From Halanaerobiaceae bacterium (GTDB lineage: Bacteria; Bacillota; Halanaerobiia; Halanaerobiales; Halarsenatibacteraceae): 64,000 nucleotides of DNA. Every line of letters starts with the position of its first letter. Positions within the stretch are counted from its first letter, which is position 1. Below are positions 1 to 9,839 of the stretch, piece by piece. The translations under genes and the position numbers were made by a program. The notes below the pieces were generated by a model. It saw only the letters and a program-made list of their open reading frames with translations. It was not told where the DNA came from and made no database searches. The stretch is taken from positions 1 through 64,000 of the forward strand of contig PWEJ01000088.1 of NCBI GenBank assembly GCA_003553485.1, read 5' to 3'.

Positions 1-1
1 A

Positions 2-553
2 TTTGCAGAAGAAGGAAAAAAAGTTGAAGCCAAATTAGTTTATTACTTAGAATATATCTTTGATAATAATTTAGAGGCTTTAGCTAAAGAAATTGATAAG
101 CTAATTACCTGCAATATGGAAAAAGAGTTAATAAAATTTGCTGATTCGCAGGATTTGCTGGCTCAAGGAGGATTTATAACTGACCAGATGATTTTTAAAT
201 TAATGGATAACTGGGCTAAGAACAACATTTCTAAGGCTTTAAGAATATATCGCAGGTTGATTAAAAATGGTGAAGAGCCCTTTAAAATCCTCAGCATGCT
301 CCAGCGTCAGTTGAGGTTGTTGCTGGTGGTAAAGGAACTAAAAAAGGAAAATTTAACGGCAAAAAAGATAGCCAAAAAAATCTCAGAACATCCCTATCCA
401 GTAAAAAAATGTCTGCAACAGACAGCAGCCTTTACTTTTGAGCAACTTGAAAGGGCTTTAGAAAATCTGTTACAGCTCAATAGAGATATAATCACTGGAA
501 AAGTGAGGAGTCCAGAGATAGCAATTGAGGACTATCTTTTACAGAATTTATAA
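2..553 (+). CDS. holA: DNA polymerase III delta subunit, C-terminal part (5' end outside window)
   Basis: The reading frame is open from base 2, so the gene starts before the window; 183 residues are visible. The segment matches the C-terminal two thirds of HolA: a helical lid region followed by the collar domain, with the family-typical stretch LEALAKEIDKL near the left edge and a helix-rich end (LNRDIITGKVRSPEIAIEDYLL). HolA is the clamp-loader subunit that opens the beta ring; the N-terminal nucleotide-binding fold is not visible here. It is followed by a hairpin and then by convergent rpsT, the usual holA-rpsT neighbourhood in Firmicutes. Identification rests on residue pattern plus context. 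Confidence 0.85.
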   Translation, partial: FAEEGKKVEAKLVYYLEYIFDNNLEALAKEIDKLITCNMEKELIKFADSQDLLAQGGFITDQMIFKLMDNWAKNNISKALRIYRRLIKNGEEPFKILSMLQRQLRLLLVVKELKKENLTAKKIAKKISEHPYPVKKCLQQTAAFTFEQLERALENLLQLNRDIITGKVRSPEIAIEDYLLQNL

Positions 554-590
554 TAAAAAACAAATAAACAGGCCCTGGTTGGGCCTGTCT
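553..590 (-). terminator. Intrinsic terminator between holA and rpsT
   Basis: An 8-bp perfect stem (ACAGGCCC/GGGCCTGT, 568-588) with a 5-nt loop. Read on the minus strand it is followed by a T-rich tract, so it terminates rpsT well; on the plus strand the T-run is poor, so holA termination there is weaker. Confidence 0.75.
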
Positions 591-618
591 TAAGAAAAAT
601 AGTTTTAGGTACTATTTA

Positions 619-891
619 TTACTCAGCAAAGGCTTCATTAAATTTTTGGTGCAACTGTGACTTTTTGCGGGCAGCTTTATTTTTATGGATGATGTTTTTC
701 CCGCTAGCTTTATCTATCATTTTAAAGGCTTGACTTAAAGCTTCTTTAGCTTCATCCTGATCAGGATTTCCATCCATAACAGTTTGAAATTCTTTTACCG
801 CCGTTTTCATCTTGTTTTTCCAGCGGCGATTCTGCTCGGTCTGTCTCTCCGTTACTCTTACCCTTTTTTTAGCTGATTCAATAATAGGCAT
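619..891 (-). CDS. rpsT: 30S ribosomal protein S20
   Basis: A 90-residue, lysine/arginine-rich helical protein beginning MPIIESAKKRVRV, the S20 signature (family MPNIKSAIKR). S20 binds 16S rRNA early in 30S assembly. An upstream in-frame ATG would add 22 residues, but the start at 891 has a strong Shine-Dalgarno (TAGGAGGTG) about 6 nt upstream and gives the normal family length. It is the only complete minus-strand gene in the window, divergent from lepA and convergent with holA. Confidence 0.95.
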   Translation of the reverse strand: MPIIESAKKRVRVTERQTEQNRRWKNKMKTAVKEFQTVMDGNPDQDEAKEALSQAFKMIDKASGKNIIHKNKAARKKSQLHQKFNEAFAE

Positions 892-928
892 GAAATTACA
901 CCTCCTAAACAAATTTGCAACATATATT

Positions 929-957
929 ATTTTACCAGAAGCAATAATAAAAAGCAA
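929..957 (-). promoter_or_regulatory. Sigma-A-type promoter of rpsT
   Basis: On the minus strand TTGCTT (952-957), 17-nt spacer, TAAAAT (929-934), about 38 nt upstream of the rpsT start. Seen directly; activity is inferred. Confidence 0.6.
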
Positions 958-974
958 GCCTGGTAGGGGAGAAT

Positions 975-1002
975 TTGATGTTTTAGCTCATAATGATATA
1001 AT
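975..1002 (+). promoter_or_regulatory. Sigma-A-type promoter of lepA-hemW
   Basis: TTGATG (975-980), 16-nt spacer, TATAAT (997-1002), about 50 nt upstream of the lepA TTG start and back-to-back with the rpsT promoter. Confidence 0.6.
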
Positions 1003-1050
1003 TAAGTTTGATGTTAATTTACATGGATAAATTTTGAGGAGGAAAAACCT

Positions 1051-2838
1051 TTGTCTGTCAATAAGATAAGAAATTTTTGTATAATAGCCCATATCGATCA
1101 TGGCAAATCTACTCTAGCCGATAGAATATTGGAACTCACAAATACCATAGAGGATAGGGAGATGCAGGAACAGGTATTAGATAACATGGATTTAGAGCGG
1201 GAAAGAGGTATTACCATAAAAGCCCAGGCTGTTTCTCTAGATTATAAGGGATACCGCTTTAATCTAATCGATACTCCAGGCCATGTTGACTTTTCCTATG
1301 AAGTCTCCCGTAGTTTAGCCGCCTGTGAGGGTGCTCTTTTAGTTATAGATGCTGCTCAGGGTATAGAGGCTCAGACAGTGGCTAATATATATCTGGCTTT
1401 AGAACATGATCTAGAGATAATACCAGTAATAAATAAAATAGACCTTCCAGCAGCAGATGTAAAAAGAGTTAAAGAACAATTATTGGAGTTAGGCATTGAC
1501 CCTGCTGAAGCGCTACTGGCCAGTGCTAAGGAAGGCACGGGTGTGGAAAAAATTCTTGATGAAATAATTACCAGAGTACCTCCACCAGCTCCAGAAGAGG
1601 ATCTTCCTCTAAAAGCTTTAGTCTTTGATTCCCTGTACAATTCTTATCAGGGGGTCATTGCTTATATTAGGGTAATGACGGGCAAAGTGGTGCCGGGAGA
1701 GAAAATATTTTTAATGGCCAGTGAAAAAGAGTATGAAGTTGATGAAATTGGAATATTCACCCCTGAGATGAAAAAAACTTCCCAGTTAAAGGCCGGTGAG
1801 GTGGGTTATTTGATGGCCGGTATAAAAGATGTGCGCAACTGTAAAGTTGGTGATACCATCACCACTGCTAATAATAAAGCTGCAGAACCCCTGCCGGGAT
1901 ACCAGGATGTTAAACCGATGGTTTTTAGTGGTATGTATCCCACTGATAATGATGATTACGAGGTCTTAAAGGAAGCATTAGAAAAACTACAATTGAATGA
2001 TGCTGCCTTTACCTTTGAAGCTGAAACTTCAGCAGCCCTGGGCTTTGGTTTTCGCTGTGGTTTTTTAGGGTTGCTGCATATGGAAATTGTGCAGGAAAGA
2101 CTGGAGCGAGAATTCAACATTAATCTTATTATGACTGCCCCCAGTGTGGTCTATCAATTGACACTCGAAAATGGAGAAACTAAAGAGATTGATAATCCGG
2201 CCGAGTTTCCTGCCCCCTCAGAGATATCCACTATTGCTGAACCCTATGTGACGGCTACTATAAGTCTACCTGAGGACTATATCGGTTCCGTAATGGAATT
2301 GTGTGAGGATAACCGGGGACAATTTTCTGATATGACCTATATTGACCAAAATAGAGTTCAGTTGCAATATGAAATGCCGATGAGTGAGATCATTACTGAT
2401 TTTTTCAATCAGCTAAAATCTAAGAGCAGAGGCTATGCCACTTTAGATTACGAGCCCCTGGGTTACCAGGAATCTGACCTTGTAAAACTTGATATCTTAG
2501 TCAATAAAGAAAAAATTGATGCCCTTTCAATAATTGTCCATCGCGATAAAGCTGAAGTAGTTGGAAGAGAACTCTTGAAAAAGTTAAAAGACATTATTCC
2601 TAGAAAATTATTTGCCGTTCCTCTTCAGGCGGCAATAGGCAATAATATAGTGGCTCGAGAAGATATTAAGGCTCGCAAAAAAGATGTATTGCAAAAATGT
2701 TATGGTGGAGATGTTAGCCGGAAAAGAAAATTATTAGAACAGCAAAAAGAGGGTAAGAAAAGAATGAAACAGATAGGTAGTGTTGACATACCCCAGGAAG
2801 CTTTCTTGGCTGTCTTGGAGCGCGGAAATGGTGATTGA
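1051..2838 (+). CDS. lepA: Elongation factor 4 (LepA), ribosome back-translocase GTPase
   Basis: Full-length LepA (595 aa). Translational GTPase G motifs are plain: G1 AHIDHGKS (residues 13-20), G3 DTPGH (74-78), G4 NKID (128-131). The C-terminal LepA-specific domain follows the EF-G-like domains. The start is TTG at 1051, preceded by GAGGAGG about 8 nt upstream. LepA binds ribosomes stalled in unfavourable conditions and promotes back-translocation or assembly. The last 11 nt overlap hemW, suggesting translational coupling. Confidence 0.98.
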   Translation: MSVNKIRNFCIIAHIDHGKSTLADRILELTNTIEDREMQEQVLDNMDLERERGITIKAQAVSLDYKGYRFNLIDTPGHVDFSYEVSRSLAACEGALLVIDAAQGIEAQTVANIYLALEHDLEIIPVINKIDLPAADVKRVKEQLLELGIDPAEALLASAKEGTGVEKILDEIITRVPPPAPEEDLPLKALVFDSLYNSYQGVIAYIRVMTGKVVPGEKIFLMASEKEYEVDEIGIFTPEMKKTSQLKAGEVGYLMAGIKDVRNCKVGDTITTANNKAAEPLPGYQDVKPMVFSGMYPTDNDDYEVLKEALEKLQLNDAAFTFEAETSAALGFGFRCGFLGLLHMEIVQERLEREFNINLIMTAPSVVYQLTLENGETKEIDNPAEFPAPSEISTIAEPYVTATISLPEDYIGSVMELCEDNRGQFSDMTYIDQNRVQLQYEMPMSEIITDFFNQLKSKSRGYATLDYEPLGYQESDLVKLDILVNKEKIDALSIIVHRDKAEVVGRELLKKLKDIIPRKLFAVPLQAAIGNNIVAREDIKARKKDVLQKCYGGDVSRKRKLLEQQKEGKKRMKQIGSVDIPQEAFLAVLERGNGD

Positions 2839-3970
2839 GAGAGATGAACTAGCCTTATATCTTCATATCCCCTTTTGCAGAAATAAGTGTGCTTATTGTA
2901 ACTATTATTCAATAAGGGCTGGAAGGAAAAAGCAGGCTCTTTTTGTTAAAGAATTGACCAAGGAAATTAAGAGTAGGGCGGATAATCTATCTGCTAAAGT
3001 AACCAGCATTTATATTGGAGGCGGAACTCCTTCATTATTAACTAATGCCTTTTTAGCGGCCATCATGAACTCAATTGAAGAAAATTATTTCTTGGCTAAA
3101 AATAGTGAAATAACTTTAGAAGTAAACCCCCTCGATTTGCAAAAGGAGAAGACTTTAAGAGACTGGCAACAACTGGGAATCAATAGGATCTCTCTGGGAG
3201 TACAATCTCTTAAAGAGGATGAATTAAATTTATTAGGCCGGGACCATGGAATCAATGAAGCAAAAAAGGCTCTTGCTATTTTGGCTCAAGCAGATTTTAA
3301 TTATAGCGTAGATCTAATCTCTGCCCTTCCAGGCCAGCAGGCCAGTGATTATCTCAGGAGCCTGGAGCTGGTCTTAAACTATTCTCCCAAACATATCTCC
3401 AGCTATAATCTACAGATAGAGCCCAATACCGAGCTTAATAAGCTCTGGCAAACAGGTGAACTTTTGGAGATAAGTGAAGAAGAAGATGCTAAAGCTTACG
3501 AAAAAACCAGAGAAATTTTAACTGTTAAAGGTTACCGCCATTATGAAATATCAAATTATGCTCTTCCGGGATATTCAAGCCATCATAACTTAGCCTACTG
3601 GCAATTTAGACCTTATGCTGGCTTTGGTCCGGCGGCCTGTAGTTTTGATATGAAAAAGCGCCGCTGCAATATTGCAGACCTCAATATTTATTTAGCTTCA
3701 GCTGAGAAAGAGAGTTCTGAAATTGCTAGAATAGATTTTCTTACTATAGAGGATTTAATTAAAGATTATATTTTTACCGGTTTGAGATTAACTGCGGGTA
3801 TTAGCAAAAAAGATTTTGCCACGTTATTTAAAAGAGAATTAAAGGATATATATGAAAGGGAAATTAATGATTTAGTTGGCCAGGGATTATTAATAGAGAC
3901 CCCCAATAAAATAAGACTGAGTAATAAGGGATTATTACTGGCAAATCAAGTCTTTACTGTTTTTTTGTAA
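2828..3970 (+). CDS. hemW: Radical SAM heme chaperone HemW (HemN-like)
   Basis: 380-residue radical SAM protein. Cluster-binding Cys17, Cys21, Cys24 form CxxxCxxC; GGGTP follows as the SAM-binding segment. The HNLAYW motif (residues 253-258) is diagnostic for HemW as opposed to true coproporphyrinogen dehydrogenase HemN, so a heme-delivery role is more likely than heme synthesis. The start chosen is the ATG at 2828, overlapping the lepA stop, because the conserved N-terminus ([10 protein letters not shown]) begins just after it; a longer in-frame start at 2780 lies inside lepA. lepA-hemW-hrcA is a conserved Firmicute order. Confidence 0.93.
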   Translation: MVIERDELALYLHIPFCRNKCAYCNYYSIRAGRKKQALFVKELTKEIKSRADNLSAKVTSIYIGGGTPSLLTNAFLAAIMNSIEENYFLAKNSEITLEVNPLDLQKEKTLRDWQQLGINRISLGVQSLKEDELNLLGRDHGINEAKKALAILAQADFNYSVDLISALPGQQASDYLRSLELVLNYSPKHISSYNLQIEPNTELNKLWQTGELLEISEEEDAKAYEKTREILTVKGYRHYEISNYALPGYSSHHNLAYWQFRPYAGFGPAACSFDMKKRRCNIADLNIYLASAEKESSEIARIDFLTIEDLIKDYIFTGLRLTAGISKKDFATLFKRELKDIYEREINDLVGQGLLIETPNKIRLSNKGLLLANQVFTVFL

Positions 3971-3995
3971 AGCTGATAACAGTCCCTGCTATGCC

Positions 3996-4024
3996 TTGAC
4001 AAAGAAAAAATGATATGGTATTTT
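3996..4024 (+). promoter_or_regulatory. Promoter of the hrcA-grpE-dnaK-dnaJ operon
   Basis: TTGACA (3996-4001), exactly 17 nt, TATTTT (4019-4024). It sits immediately upstream of the CIRCE operator, the expected arrangement for an HrcA-controlled sigma-A promoter. Confidence 0.75.
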
Positions 4025-4035
4025 AATTATAGCTG

Positions 4036-4062
4036 TTAGCACTCCTCCTTATTGAGTGCTAA
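4036..4062 (+). promoter_or_regulatory. CIRCE operator (HrcA binding site)
   Basis: A perfect match to the CIRCE consensus: TTAGCACTC, 9-nt spacer, GAGTGCTAA. HrcA dimers bind this inverted repeat and repress the class I heat-shock operon until GroE is titrated. It lies between the promoter and the hrcA start, so the operon is autoregulated. Confidence 0.97.
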
Positions 4063-4078
4063 AAAAGGGGTGGTCATA

Positions 4079-5122
4079 TTGTTAGCCGAAATCTCTGGCA
4101 GAAAAGAGAAGGTTTTAAAAGCCATTATCCAGGAGCATATTTTAACGGCTGAACCTGTAGGTTCAAGGACCTTAGCCCGAAAATACGATTTTGATTTCAG
4201 TCCGGCAACTATTAGAAATGAAATGGCTGATTTAGAAGAAATGGGTTTATTGGAACAACCACATACTTCAGCTGGCCGTATCCCATCTGATAAGGGATAC
4301 CGTTTCTATGTTGATAGATTAATGGAAGGAAAACTGGAAAAACCAGTCTCTTTAAAGAAATATTTAAAGGAACTTTCCCGTCAGAAATCAGGCCTGGAGG
4401 ATATAATGTCTGAAATGGCCAGACTGCTATCGGGAATGGTCAAATATACAGCTATAGTTAGTGAACCGGGATTTGCTGAGAGTAAAATCTCTCGCCTGGA
4501 ATTACTGCCCATCTCTAAGAGAAAATTACTCTTAATTGTTATTACCAGTAATGGTCTGGTAAATAATAAAGTTATTAATTTAGAGAGCAAATTAACTGAG
4601 GAAGAGTTAGATGACCTAAATAGAATACTATCTAAGAGGTTGACTGGTAAAAAGATTCAAGAGATCACCGAATCATTTTTGCAGAAATTAGAAGAGGAGC
4701 TTAAGCGGCGCTTGAATTATACTGCTAGAATAATAAAAAGACTGGAAGAGGAAATCACTGGCATTTTGGCTAAGGAAGAGATGAAAATATATTTAGATGG
4801 CACCTCATATATCCTGGAACAACCTGAGTTTAATGACCTAAAAAGCCTTAAGAAAATACTAAAAGTTTTAGATAGGAAAGAGGAATTGAGAAGATTAGTA
4901 GCTGACCTAGAGGATGAACTAGAAGTTAAAATTGGGACTGAAAATAAATTGCAGGAGATGCAAAACTGCAGTCTAGTAGTGGCAACTTATAAACTGCAGG
5001 GAGGTGGCACTGGAAGAGTTGGTGTTATCGGTCCCACCAGAATGGAATATCCCCGTGTAATTTCCTCCGTGGATTTAACGGCAGAACTAATAAGTAAAAT
5101 TATTTCCCGTTCAGGCAGGTGA
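4079..5122 (+). CDS. hrcA: Heat-inducible transcription repressor HrcA
   Basis: 347-residue HrcA: N-terminal winged helix (residues about 10-70, with SRTLARKYDFDFSPATIRNE and a TSAGRIPSDKGYRFYVD stretch typical of the family) followed by the GAF-like dimerisation and inserted domains. The start is taken as TTG at 4079 because AAGGGGTGG lies about 7 nt upstream; an earlier in-frame TTG at 4052 falls inside the CIRCE operator and would add residues unlike HrcA. First gene of the heat-shock operon and repressor of it through the CIRCE just upstream. Confidence 0.95.
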   Translation: MLAEISGRKEKVLKAIIQEHILTAEPVGSRTLARKYDFDFSPATIRNEMADLEEMGLLEQPHTSAGRIPSDKGYRFYVDRLMEGKLEKPVSLKKYLKELSRQKSGLEDIMSEMARLLSGMVKYTAIVSEPGFAESKISRLELLPISKRKLLLIVITSNGLVNNKVINLESKLTEEELDDLNRILSKRLTGKKIQEITESFLQKLEEELKRRLNYTARIIKRLEEEITGILAKEEMKIYLDGTSYILEQPEFNDLKSLKKILKVLDRKEELRRLVADLEDELEVKIGTENKLQEMQNCSLVVATYKLQGGGTGRVGVIGPTRMEYPRVISSVDLTAELISKIISRSGR

Positions 5123-5128
5123 TTAATA

Positions 5129-5728
5129 ATGGCTAAAGACAGAGAGGATCAAGATCAGCAGGTTAAAACTGAAGCAAAAGAAGATCAAAAAGAAGAAATA
5201 AAGGATGAAGCAGTAGAAACTACCGAGGAAGTAGATGGAGAAGAAGAGAGAGATCCAGAAGAGTTGCAGCAAAAAATTGACGAATTAGAGGCTGAAATTG
5301 CTGCTTTAAAAAAAGAAAATGAGCAATATCGCAATAAACTGCAGAGATCAAAAGCTGATTTTGCCAATTATCGTCGTCGAGTTACTGAGGAGAAGTTTGG
5401 GCTCTGTCGCAAGTATAAAAAAGAAGTTATCATTGAGATTCTTCCAGTCCTGGATAACTTTGAGAGAGCCCTAGACAGCTGTGAGGAGAAAGATGAATTT
5501 TATCAGGGAATTGAAATGATCCATAAACAGATAACTTCTGTTTTAGAACAGGAAGGTGTTGGAAGAATAGCCACGGAAGAGGAAGAGTTTGATCCTGAAT
5601 ATCATGAGGCTGTTGAACAGGTAGAAACAGATGAATATGAATCTGGCACCATCATAGAAGAGATGCAAAAAGGATACACTTTTCAAGATGAAGTTTTACG
5701 ACCTGCTTTAGTAAAGGTCGCTAAATAG
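5129..5728 (+). CDS. grpE: Nucleotide exchange factor GrpE
   Basis: 199 aa. Residues 1-45 are a disordered, strongly acidic extension; a long coiled coil (about 46-95, ELEAEIAALKKENEQYRNKL) follows, then KADFANYRRR and the C-terminal beta domain ending RPALVKVAK. GrpE accelerates ADP release from DnaK and acts as a thermosensor in some bacteria. Six nt downstream of hrcA, so translationally close. The acidic N-terminus is consistent with a salt-adapted proteome. Confidence 0.96.
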   Translation: MAKDREDQDQQVKTEAKEDQKEEIKDEAVETTEEVDGEEERDPEELQQKIDELEAEIAALKKENEQYRNKLQRSKADFANYRRRVTEEKFGLCRKYKKEVIIEILPVLDNFERALDSCEEKDEFYQGIEMIHKQITSVLEQEGVGRIATEEEEFDPEYHEAVEQVETDEYESGTIIEEMQKGYTFQDEVLRPALVKVAK

Positions 5729-5768
5729 AAAATCACTATGAAAACAACAGAATAAGGAGGCTGTTAAT

Positions 5769-7643
5769 ATGGGTAAAATATTAGGTATTGATTTAGGAAC
5801 CACCAATTCCTGCATGGCAATTATTGAAGGTGATGAACCTACGGTAATAACAAATAAAGAAGGTTCAAGAACTACTCCTTCAGTCGTTGCTTATAATAAA
5901 AAAGGTGAAAGAATAGTTGGAGAACATGCTAAAAGACAGGCGATCACTAATCCTGACCAGACTGTAAGCTCTATCAAAAGACATATGGGAACTGATCATA
6001 GCGTTACCTTAAAGGGAGAAGAATATACTCCCCAGGAAATATCTGCAATGATTCTGCAAAAAATGAAGCAGGATGCAGAGGATTATATAGGTCAGGAGAT
6101 AAAAGAAGCGGTTATTACAGTACCTGCCTATTTCAGTGATAGTCAACGGCAGGCAACTAAAGATGCAGGAAAGATAGCCGGTCTAGAGGTAAAGAGAATA
6201 ATAAATGAACCTACTGCTGCTTCTCTAGCTTATGGACTTGATGATGATAAAGACCAGACAATTTTAGTCTATGACCTTGGTGGCGGCACCTTTGATGTTT
6301 CGATATTAGAAATAGGTGACGGAGTATTTGAAGTTATCGCTACCAGTGGTAACAATAAACTGGGTGGAGATGATTTTGATGAAAGGCTCATTGATTATTT
6401 AGCTGAGAGTTTCAAAAGCGATTATGGTATTGATTTAAGAGAGGATAGAATGGCTTTGCAGCGCCTGAAAGATGCCGCCGAAAAGGCCAAGATAGAACTA
6501 TCCAGTGTTAAAGAAACCAATGTTAATCTCCCCTTTATCACCCAGACTGAAGACGGTCCTAAACATCTTGATGTAGATATAACCAGGGCTAAATTCAATG
6601 AATTGACCGAGGATTTAGTGGAAAAAACCATGGGACCTGCCCGGCAAGCCATGAAGGATGCCGGATTAAGCACAGGTGAAATAGATGAAGTGATTTTAGT
6701 GGGAGGTTCCACTAGAATTCCAGCTGTTCAGGAAGCAGTAGAAGAATTAGCTGGTAAATCTCCTAATAAGGGAATTAATCCTGATGAAGTTGTGGCAATT
6801 GGAGCTGCTATCCAGGGTGGAGTTTTAGCCGGCGATGTTGATGATTTGGTTTTATTAGATGTTACTCCTCTCTCCCTGGGTATAGAGACCCTAGGCGGAG
6901 TATTCACCAAATTAATTGAAAGAAATACCACTATTCCAACCTCTAAGAGTAAGGTCTTCTCTACTGCAGAAGATAATCAGACTACAGTTGATATCCATGT
7001 CCTGCAGGGAGAAAGAAAGATGGCCAAGCATAATAAAACTTTAGGCCGCTTTCAGCTGACTGATATTCCCCCTGCTCCCAGAGGAGTACCACAAATTGAA
7101 GTAACCTTTGATATCGATGAAAATGGAATTGTTCACGTTTCCGCTAAGGATAAGGGAACAGGAAACGAGCAGGATATAACGATTCAATCTGATAGTGGTC
7201 TAAGCGAGGAAGAGATTGAAGAGATGGTAAAGGAAGCTGAAAGACATGCTGAAGAGGACAAGAAAAAAGTAGAAAGAATAGAAACCAAAAATGAAGCTGA
7301 GTCTTTAGTTCACTCCGTGGAGAAAACCCTTGATGAAGCTGGAGACAAGGTGGATGCAAACACTAAAGAACAGGTTGAAAATGCTAAAGATGACCTGAAG
7401 GCAGAACTGGATAATGAGGAGATTGATGTAGATGCTGTTCAGGAAAAAATGGATGCCCTTAATGAAGTCCTGACTGAATTAAGTCAGCAGATATATCAGC
7501 AGCAACAACAAGCCCAGCAGCAGGCTGGAGCAGCTGGTGGAGCTGCCCAGGGAGCAGCTAGTGGTGAAGCAGGCGATGACTCTGATGATGATACCATAGA
7601 TGTTGATTTTGAAGAGGTAGATGAAGAAGAGGAAGATAAGTAA
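5769..7643 (+). CDS. dnaK: Molecular chaperone DnaK (Hsp70)
   Basis: 624 aa, normal Hsp70 length. ATPase motifs: GIDLGTTNS (residues 5-13), a phosphate-2 motif DLGGGTFD, and the adenosine motif around VGGSTRIP. The interdomain linker [13 protein letters not shown] is intact. The C-terminal tail is rich in Q, then G/A, then D/E and ends with [10 protein letters not shown], a strongly acidic tail. RBS AAGGAGG about 8 nt upstream. Works with GrpE and DnaJ encoded on either side. Confidence 0.98.
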   Translation: MGKILGIDLGTTNSCMAIIEGDEPTVITNKEGSRTTPSVVAYNKKGERIVGEHAKRQAITNPDQTVSSIKRHMGTDHSVTLKGEEYTPQEISAMILQKMKQDAEDYIGQEIKEAVITVPAYFSDSQRQATKDAGKIAGLEVKRIINEPTAASLAYGLDDDKDQTILVYDLGGGTFDVSILEIGDGVFEVIATSGNNKLGGDDFDERLIDYLAESFKSDYGIDLREDRMALQRLKDAAEKAKIELSSVKETNVNLPFITQTEDGPKHLDVDITRAKFNELTEDLVEKTMGPARQAMKDAGLSTGEIDEVILVGGSTRIPAVQEAVEELAGKSPNKGINPDEVVAIGAAIQGGVLAGDVDDLVLLDVTPLSLGIETLGGVFTKLIERNTTIPTSKSKVFSTAEDNQTTVDIHVLQGERKMAKHNKTLGRFQLTDIPPAPRGVPQIEVTFDIDENGIVHVSAKDKGTGNEQDITIQSDSGLSEEEIEEMVKEAERHAEEDKKKVERIETKNEAESLVHSVEKTLDEAGDKVDANTKEQVENAKDDLKAELDNEEIDVDAVQEKMDALNEVLTELSQQIYQQQQQAQQQAGAAGGAAQGAASGEAGDDSDDDTIDVDFEEVDEEEEDK

Positions 7644-7653
7644 CAGACCTAAA

Positions 7654-7690
7654 TAGAGGGGAGTACTTTGCTCCCTTCTATTCTCTGTTT
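7654..7690 (+). terminator. Hairpin between dnaK and dnaJ (attenuator or transcript-stabilising stem)
   Basis: A 10-bp stem with one G-T pair (7654-7663 with 7671-7680) and a 7-nt loop, followed by only a mixed pyrimidine stretch. It is more likely a partial terminator or 3' stabiliser that keeps dnaJ below dnaK than a full stop, since no promoter is seen before dnaJ. Confidence 0.5.
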
Positions 7691-7709
7691 ATTATAGGAT
7701 GGTGATTTT

Positions 7710-8849
7710 ATGGCAGCAAAAAAAGATTATTACGAGGTATTAGGAGTAAGTAGAGATGCGGATGAAAAGGAGATCAAGAAGGCCTACCGCAAATTAGCAA
7801 AGAAATATCATCCCGATCGCAGTGACGACCCTAATGCAGCGGAGAAGTTTAAGGAGATATCAGAAGCTTACGATATTTTAAGTGACCCTGATAAACGAAA
7901 ACGATATGACCAATATGGTCATTCAGGTATAGATCAAGAGGACTTTAGCTTTAATTTTGATGATTTTGCCCAGGGAGGCTTTGGTGGCCTTGATGATATT
8001 TTTGAAATGTTCTTTGGTGATAGGCGCCGTGGTGGAGGACGTTCTCGCAGGAGACCCCGCAGCGGCCAGGATTTAAAATACAAACTGGAAATCACCTTTG
8101 AAGAGGCGGCCTTTGGCACTGAAAAGGAAATTACTATTCCCCGCCAGGAAGATTGTCCTACCTGTGAAGGATCTGGAGCTAAACCCGGTACAGATAGAAA
8201 AACCTGCCCTAAATGTCAGGGAACAGGTCAAATAAGGGTGACAAAAAGAACCCCCTTTGGTCATTTAGCCCAGGCTAAAACCTGTGATCGCTGTCAGGGA
8301 GAGGGAGAGATCATTGAAGACCCCTGTCCAGAATGTGATGGCGAAGGTAGAATTATACGCCGCCGGAAGATAACGGTAAATGTTCCAGCCGGTGTTGCCG
8401 ATGGCAATCAACTGAGGCTAACCGGAGAAGGTGGGGCTGGAGAGTATGGAGCTAGAGCAGGAGATCTTTATGTTGTCATTAAAGTTAAGCCTCATAAAAT
8501 TTTTGAGAGAAAAGGCAATGATATTCACTGTGAAGTTCCTATTAATTTTGTTCAGGCAGCTCTTGGCGATGAGATTAAAGTCCCTACCCTTGATGGCAAA
8601 GTTAAGCTCAAAATACCCTCAGGGAGCCAGCCTGGTGATGTTTTAAGATTGAGAAACAAGGGAATAAAAGCTGTTAATGGCTCTGGTCGTGGTGATCAAT
8701 ATGTGAAATTAAAAGTTGTTATACCTAAATCCTTAAACCAGGAGCAGAAACAGCTGCTGCGCAAGTTTGCCGAAATGTCAGGAGAAGAGATAAACCCGGA
8801 GAGCAAGGGTTTTTTTAAGAAAGTTAAAGAAGCTTTCGGCGGGAATTAG
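7710..8849 (+). CDS. dnaJ: Co-chaperone DnaJ (Hsp40, type I)
   Basis: 379 aa. J domain residues 5-70 with the HPD tripeptide at 34-36; Gly/Phe/Arg-rich linker (about 80-120); four zinc-binding CxxCxGxG repeats ([32 protein letters not shown]); then the C-terminal substrate-binding domains. It delivers unfolded clients to DnaK and stimulates ATP hydrolysis. It lies in the CIRCE-controlled operon, separated from dnaK by a hairpin. Confidence 0.98.
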   Translation: MAAKKDYYEVLGVSRDADEKEIKKAYRKLAKKYHPDRSDDPNAAEKFKEISEAYDILSDPDKRKRYDQYGHSGIDQEDFSFNFDDFAQGGFGGLDDIFEMFFGDRRRGGGRSRRRPRSGQDLKYKLEITFEEAAFGTEKEITIPRQEDCPTCEGSGAKPGTDRKTCPKCQGTGQIRVTKRTPFGHLAQAKTCDRCQGEGEIIEDPCPECDGEGRIIRRRKITVNVPAGVADGNQLRLTGEGGAGEYGARAGDLYVVIKVKPHKIFERKGNDIHCEVPINFVQAALGDEIKVPTLDGKVKLKIPSGSQPGDVLRLRNKGIKAVNGSGRGDQYVKLKVVIPKSLNQEQKQLLRKFAEMSGEEINPESKGFFKKVKEAFGGN

Positions 8850-8851
8850 TC

Positions 8852-9805
8852 ATGCTTATTATTAAGTATCAATTAAAGTTGTCATCTACTGCCCAAAAGT
8901 TAGGGGAAATTATCATGGAAGATATTTTCTCAAAGGGTTTTCAAGTCCGAAAATTAGTAGATGACAGCTTTTTATTTATTGGTTATCAATCAGCAGGGAA
9001 ACAGCAAGGAGAGTTTTCCTCGAAACAAATTTGGCAAAAATTATTAAAGAAATTAGCTTTTCATCAACAGGAGCTCAGAGACGCTGGGGGGTACATTTTG
9101 CGTCGTCAGCAGGAAAAGGAATTCAATTGGGTACAGAATTTTCAGGAGAACTATCAGGAAGTCTATCCCCTCAACGGCTGGGTGATTTTCCCGCCCTGGA
9201 AGAAAAATGCAAATAAGAGCTCTGAAATCCTTAAAAAACAGTCTGAGCTAAAAAAAATCATTATTGAGCCTGGAATAGCTTTTGGTACCGGCACTCATGC
9301 CAGTACAGTTTTAGCCTTTAGGTTGCTTGATGAAGTTACTGATTATCAAGAAAAGTTTACTGCCTTTTTAGATGCCGGTTGTGGCAGTGGGATACTAACA
9401 ATTGCTGCCAGTAAAATGGGTTTAAATAATATCACTGCCATTGATATTGAACCTGAGTCTATTGCAAATACCAAAAGGAACTTAGCCTTAAATAATTTAG
9501 CCAATAAATCAGGTATCAAAATTCACCAACAGGATATTATTGCCCATTGCCAGAAAAAAATTGCCCGAAGACAAAAATATGATATTATAACTGTAAATTG
9601 CCTTGCTGTTATTTTATTGGAAGTTATTCCTTTTTTGTTTGAGATATTGGCAGAGCAGGGTTATTTGATTATCAGTGGTTTTGAATTTGAGCAGGAAGAT
9701 TCTATAATTGATGTTATTTTAAATAACCAGCAGGTAAAATTTATAAAAAGGACAGCTAAAGAAGGCTGGGTAGCTTATCTTGTGCAAAAAGAGAGCAAGT
9801 CTTAA
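8852..9805 (+). CDS. prmA: Ribosomal protein L11 methyltransferase
   Basis: 317-residue class I SAM methyltransferase directly after dnaJ, its standard Firmicute position. Motif I is DAGCGSGIL; upstream EPGIAFGTGTHAST corresponds to the PrmA segment usually written DPGMAFGTGTH. The N-terminal half is poorly conserved, as expected of the L11-recognition domain. The catalytic-loop motif usually NILA appears as NCLA. Trimethylates L11 in the ribosomal stalk base. Start at 8852, two nt past the dnaJ stop, with a GGCGGGA Shine-Dalgarno-like sequence upstream. Confidence 0.9.
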   Translation: MLIIKYQLKLSSTAQKLGEIIMEDIFSKGFQVRKLVDDSFLFIGYQSAGKQQGEFSSKQIWQKLLKKLAFHQQELRDAGGYILRRQQEKEFNWVQNFQENYQEVYPLNGWVIFPPWKKNANKSSEILKKQSELKKIIIEPGIAFGTGTHASTVLAFRLLDEVTDYQEKFTAFLDAGCGSGILTIAASKMGLNNITAIDIEPESIANTKRNLALNNLANKSGIKIHQQDIIAHCQKKIARRQKYDIITVNCLAVILLEVIPFLFEILAEQGYLIISGFEFEQEDSIIDVILNNQQVKFIKRTAKEGWVAYLVQKESKS

Positions 9806-9839
9806 TTACTAAACCGAAATAAATTTGGAGTGAAGTTAG

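Noticed and set aside
812-1030. Plus-strand ORF of 72 codons between rpsT and lepA
   Set aside because: It lies antisense to rpsT and over the two divergent promoters, without family resemblance or Shine-Dalgarno.
4052-4078. Upstream TTG start for hrcA
   Set aside because: It lies in the CIRCE operator, has no Shine-Dalgarno and adds residues unlike HrcA.
8073-8264. Minus-strand ORF within dnaJ
   Set aside because: Antisense to the zinc-finger codons; a shadow of codon bias.
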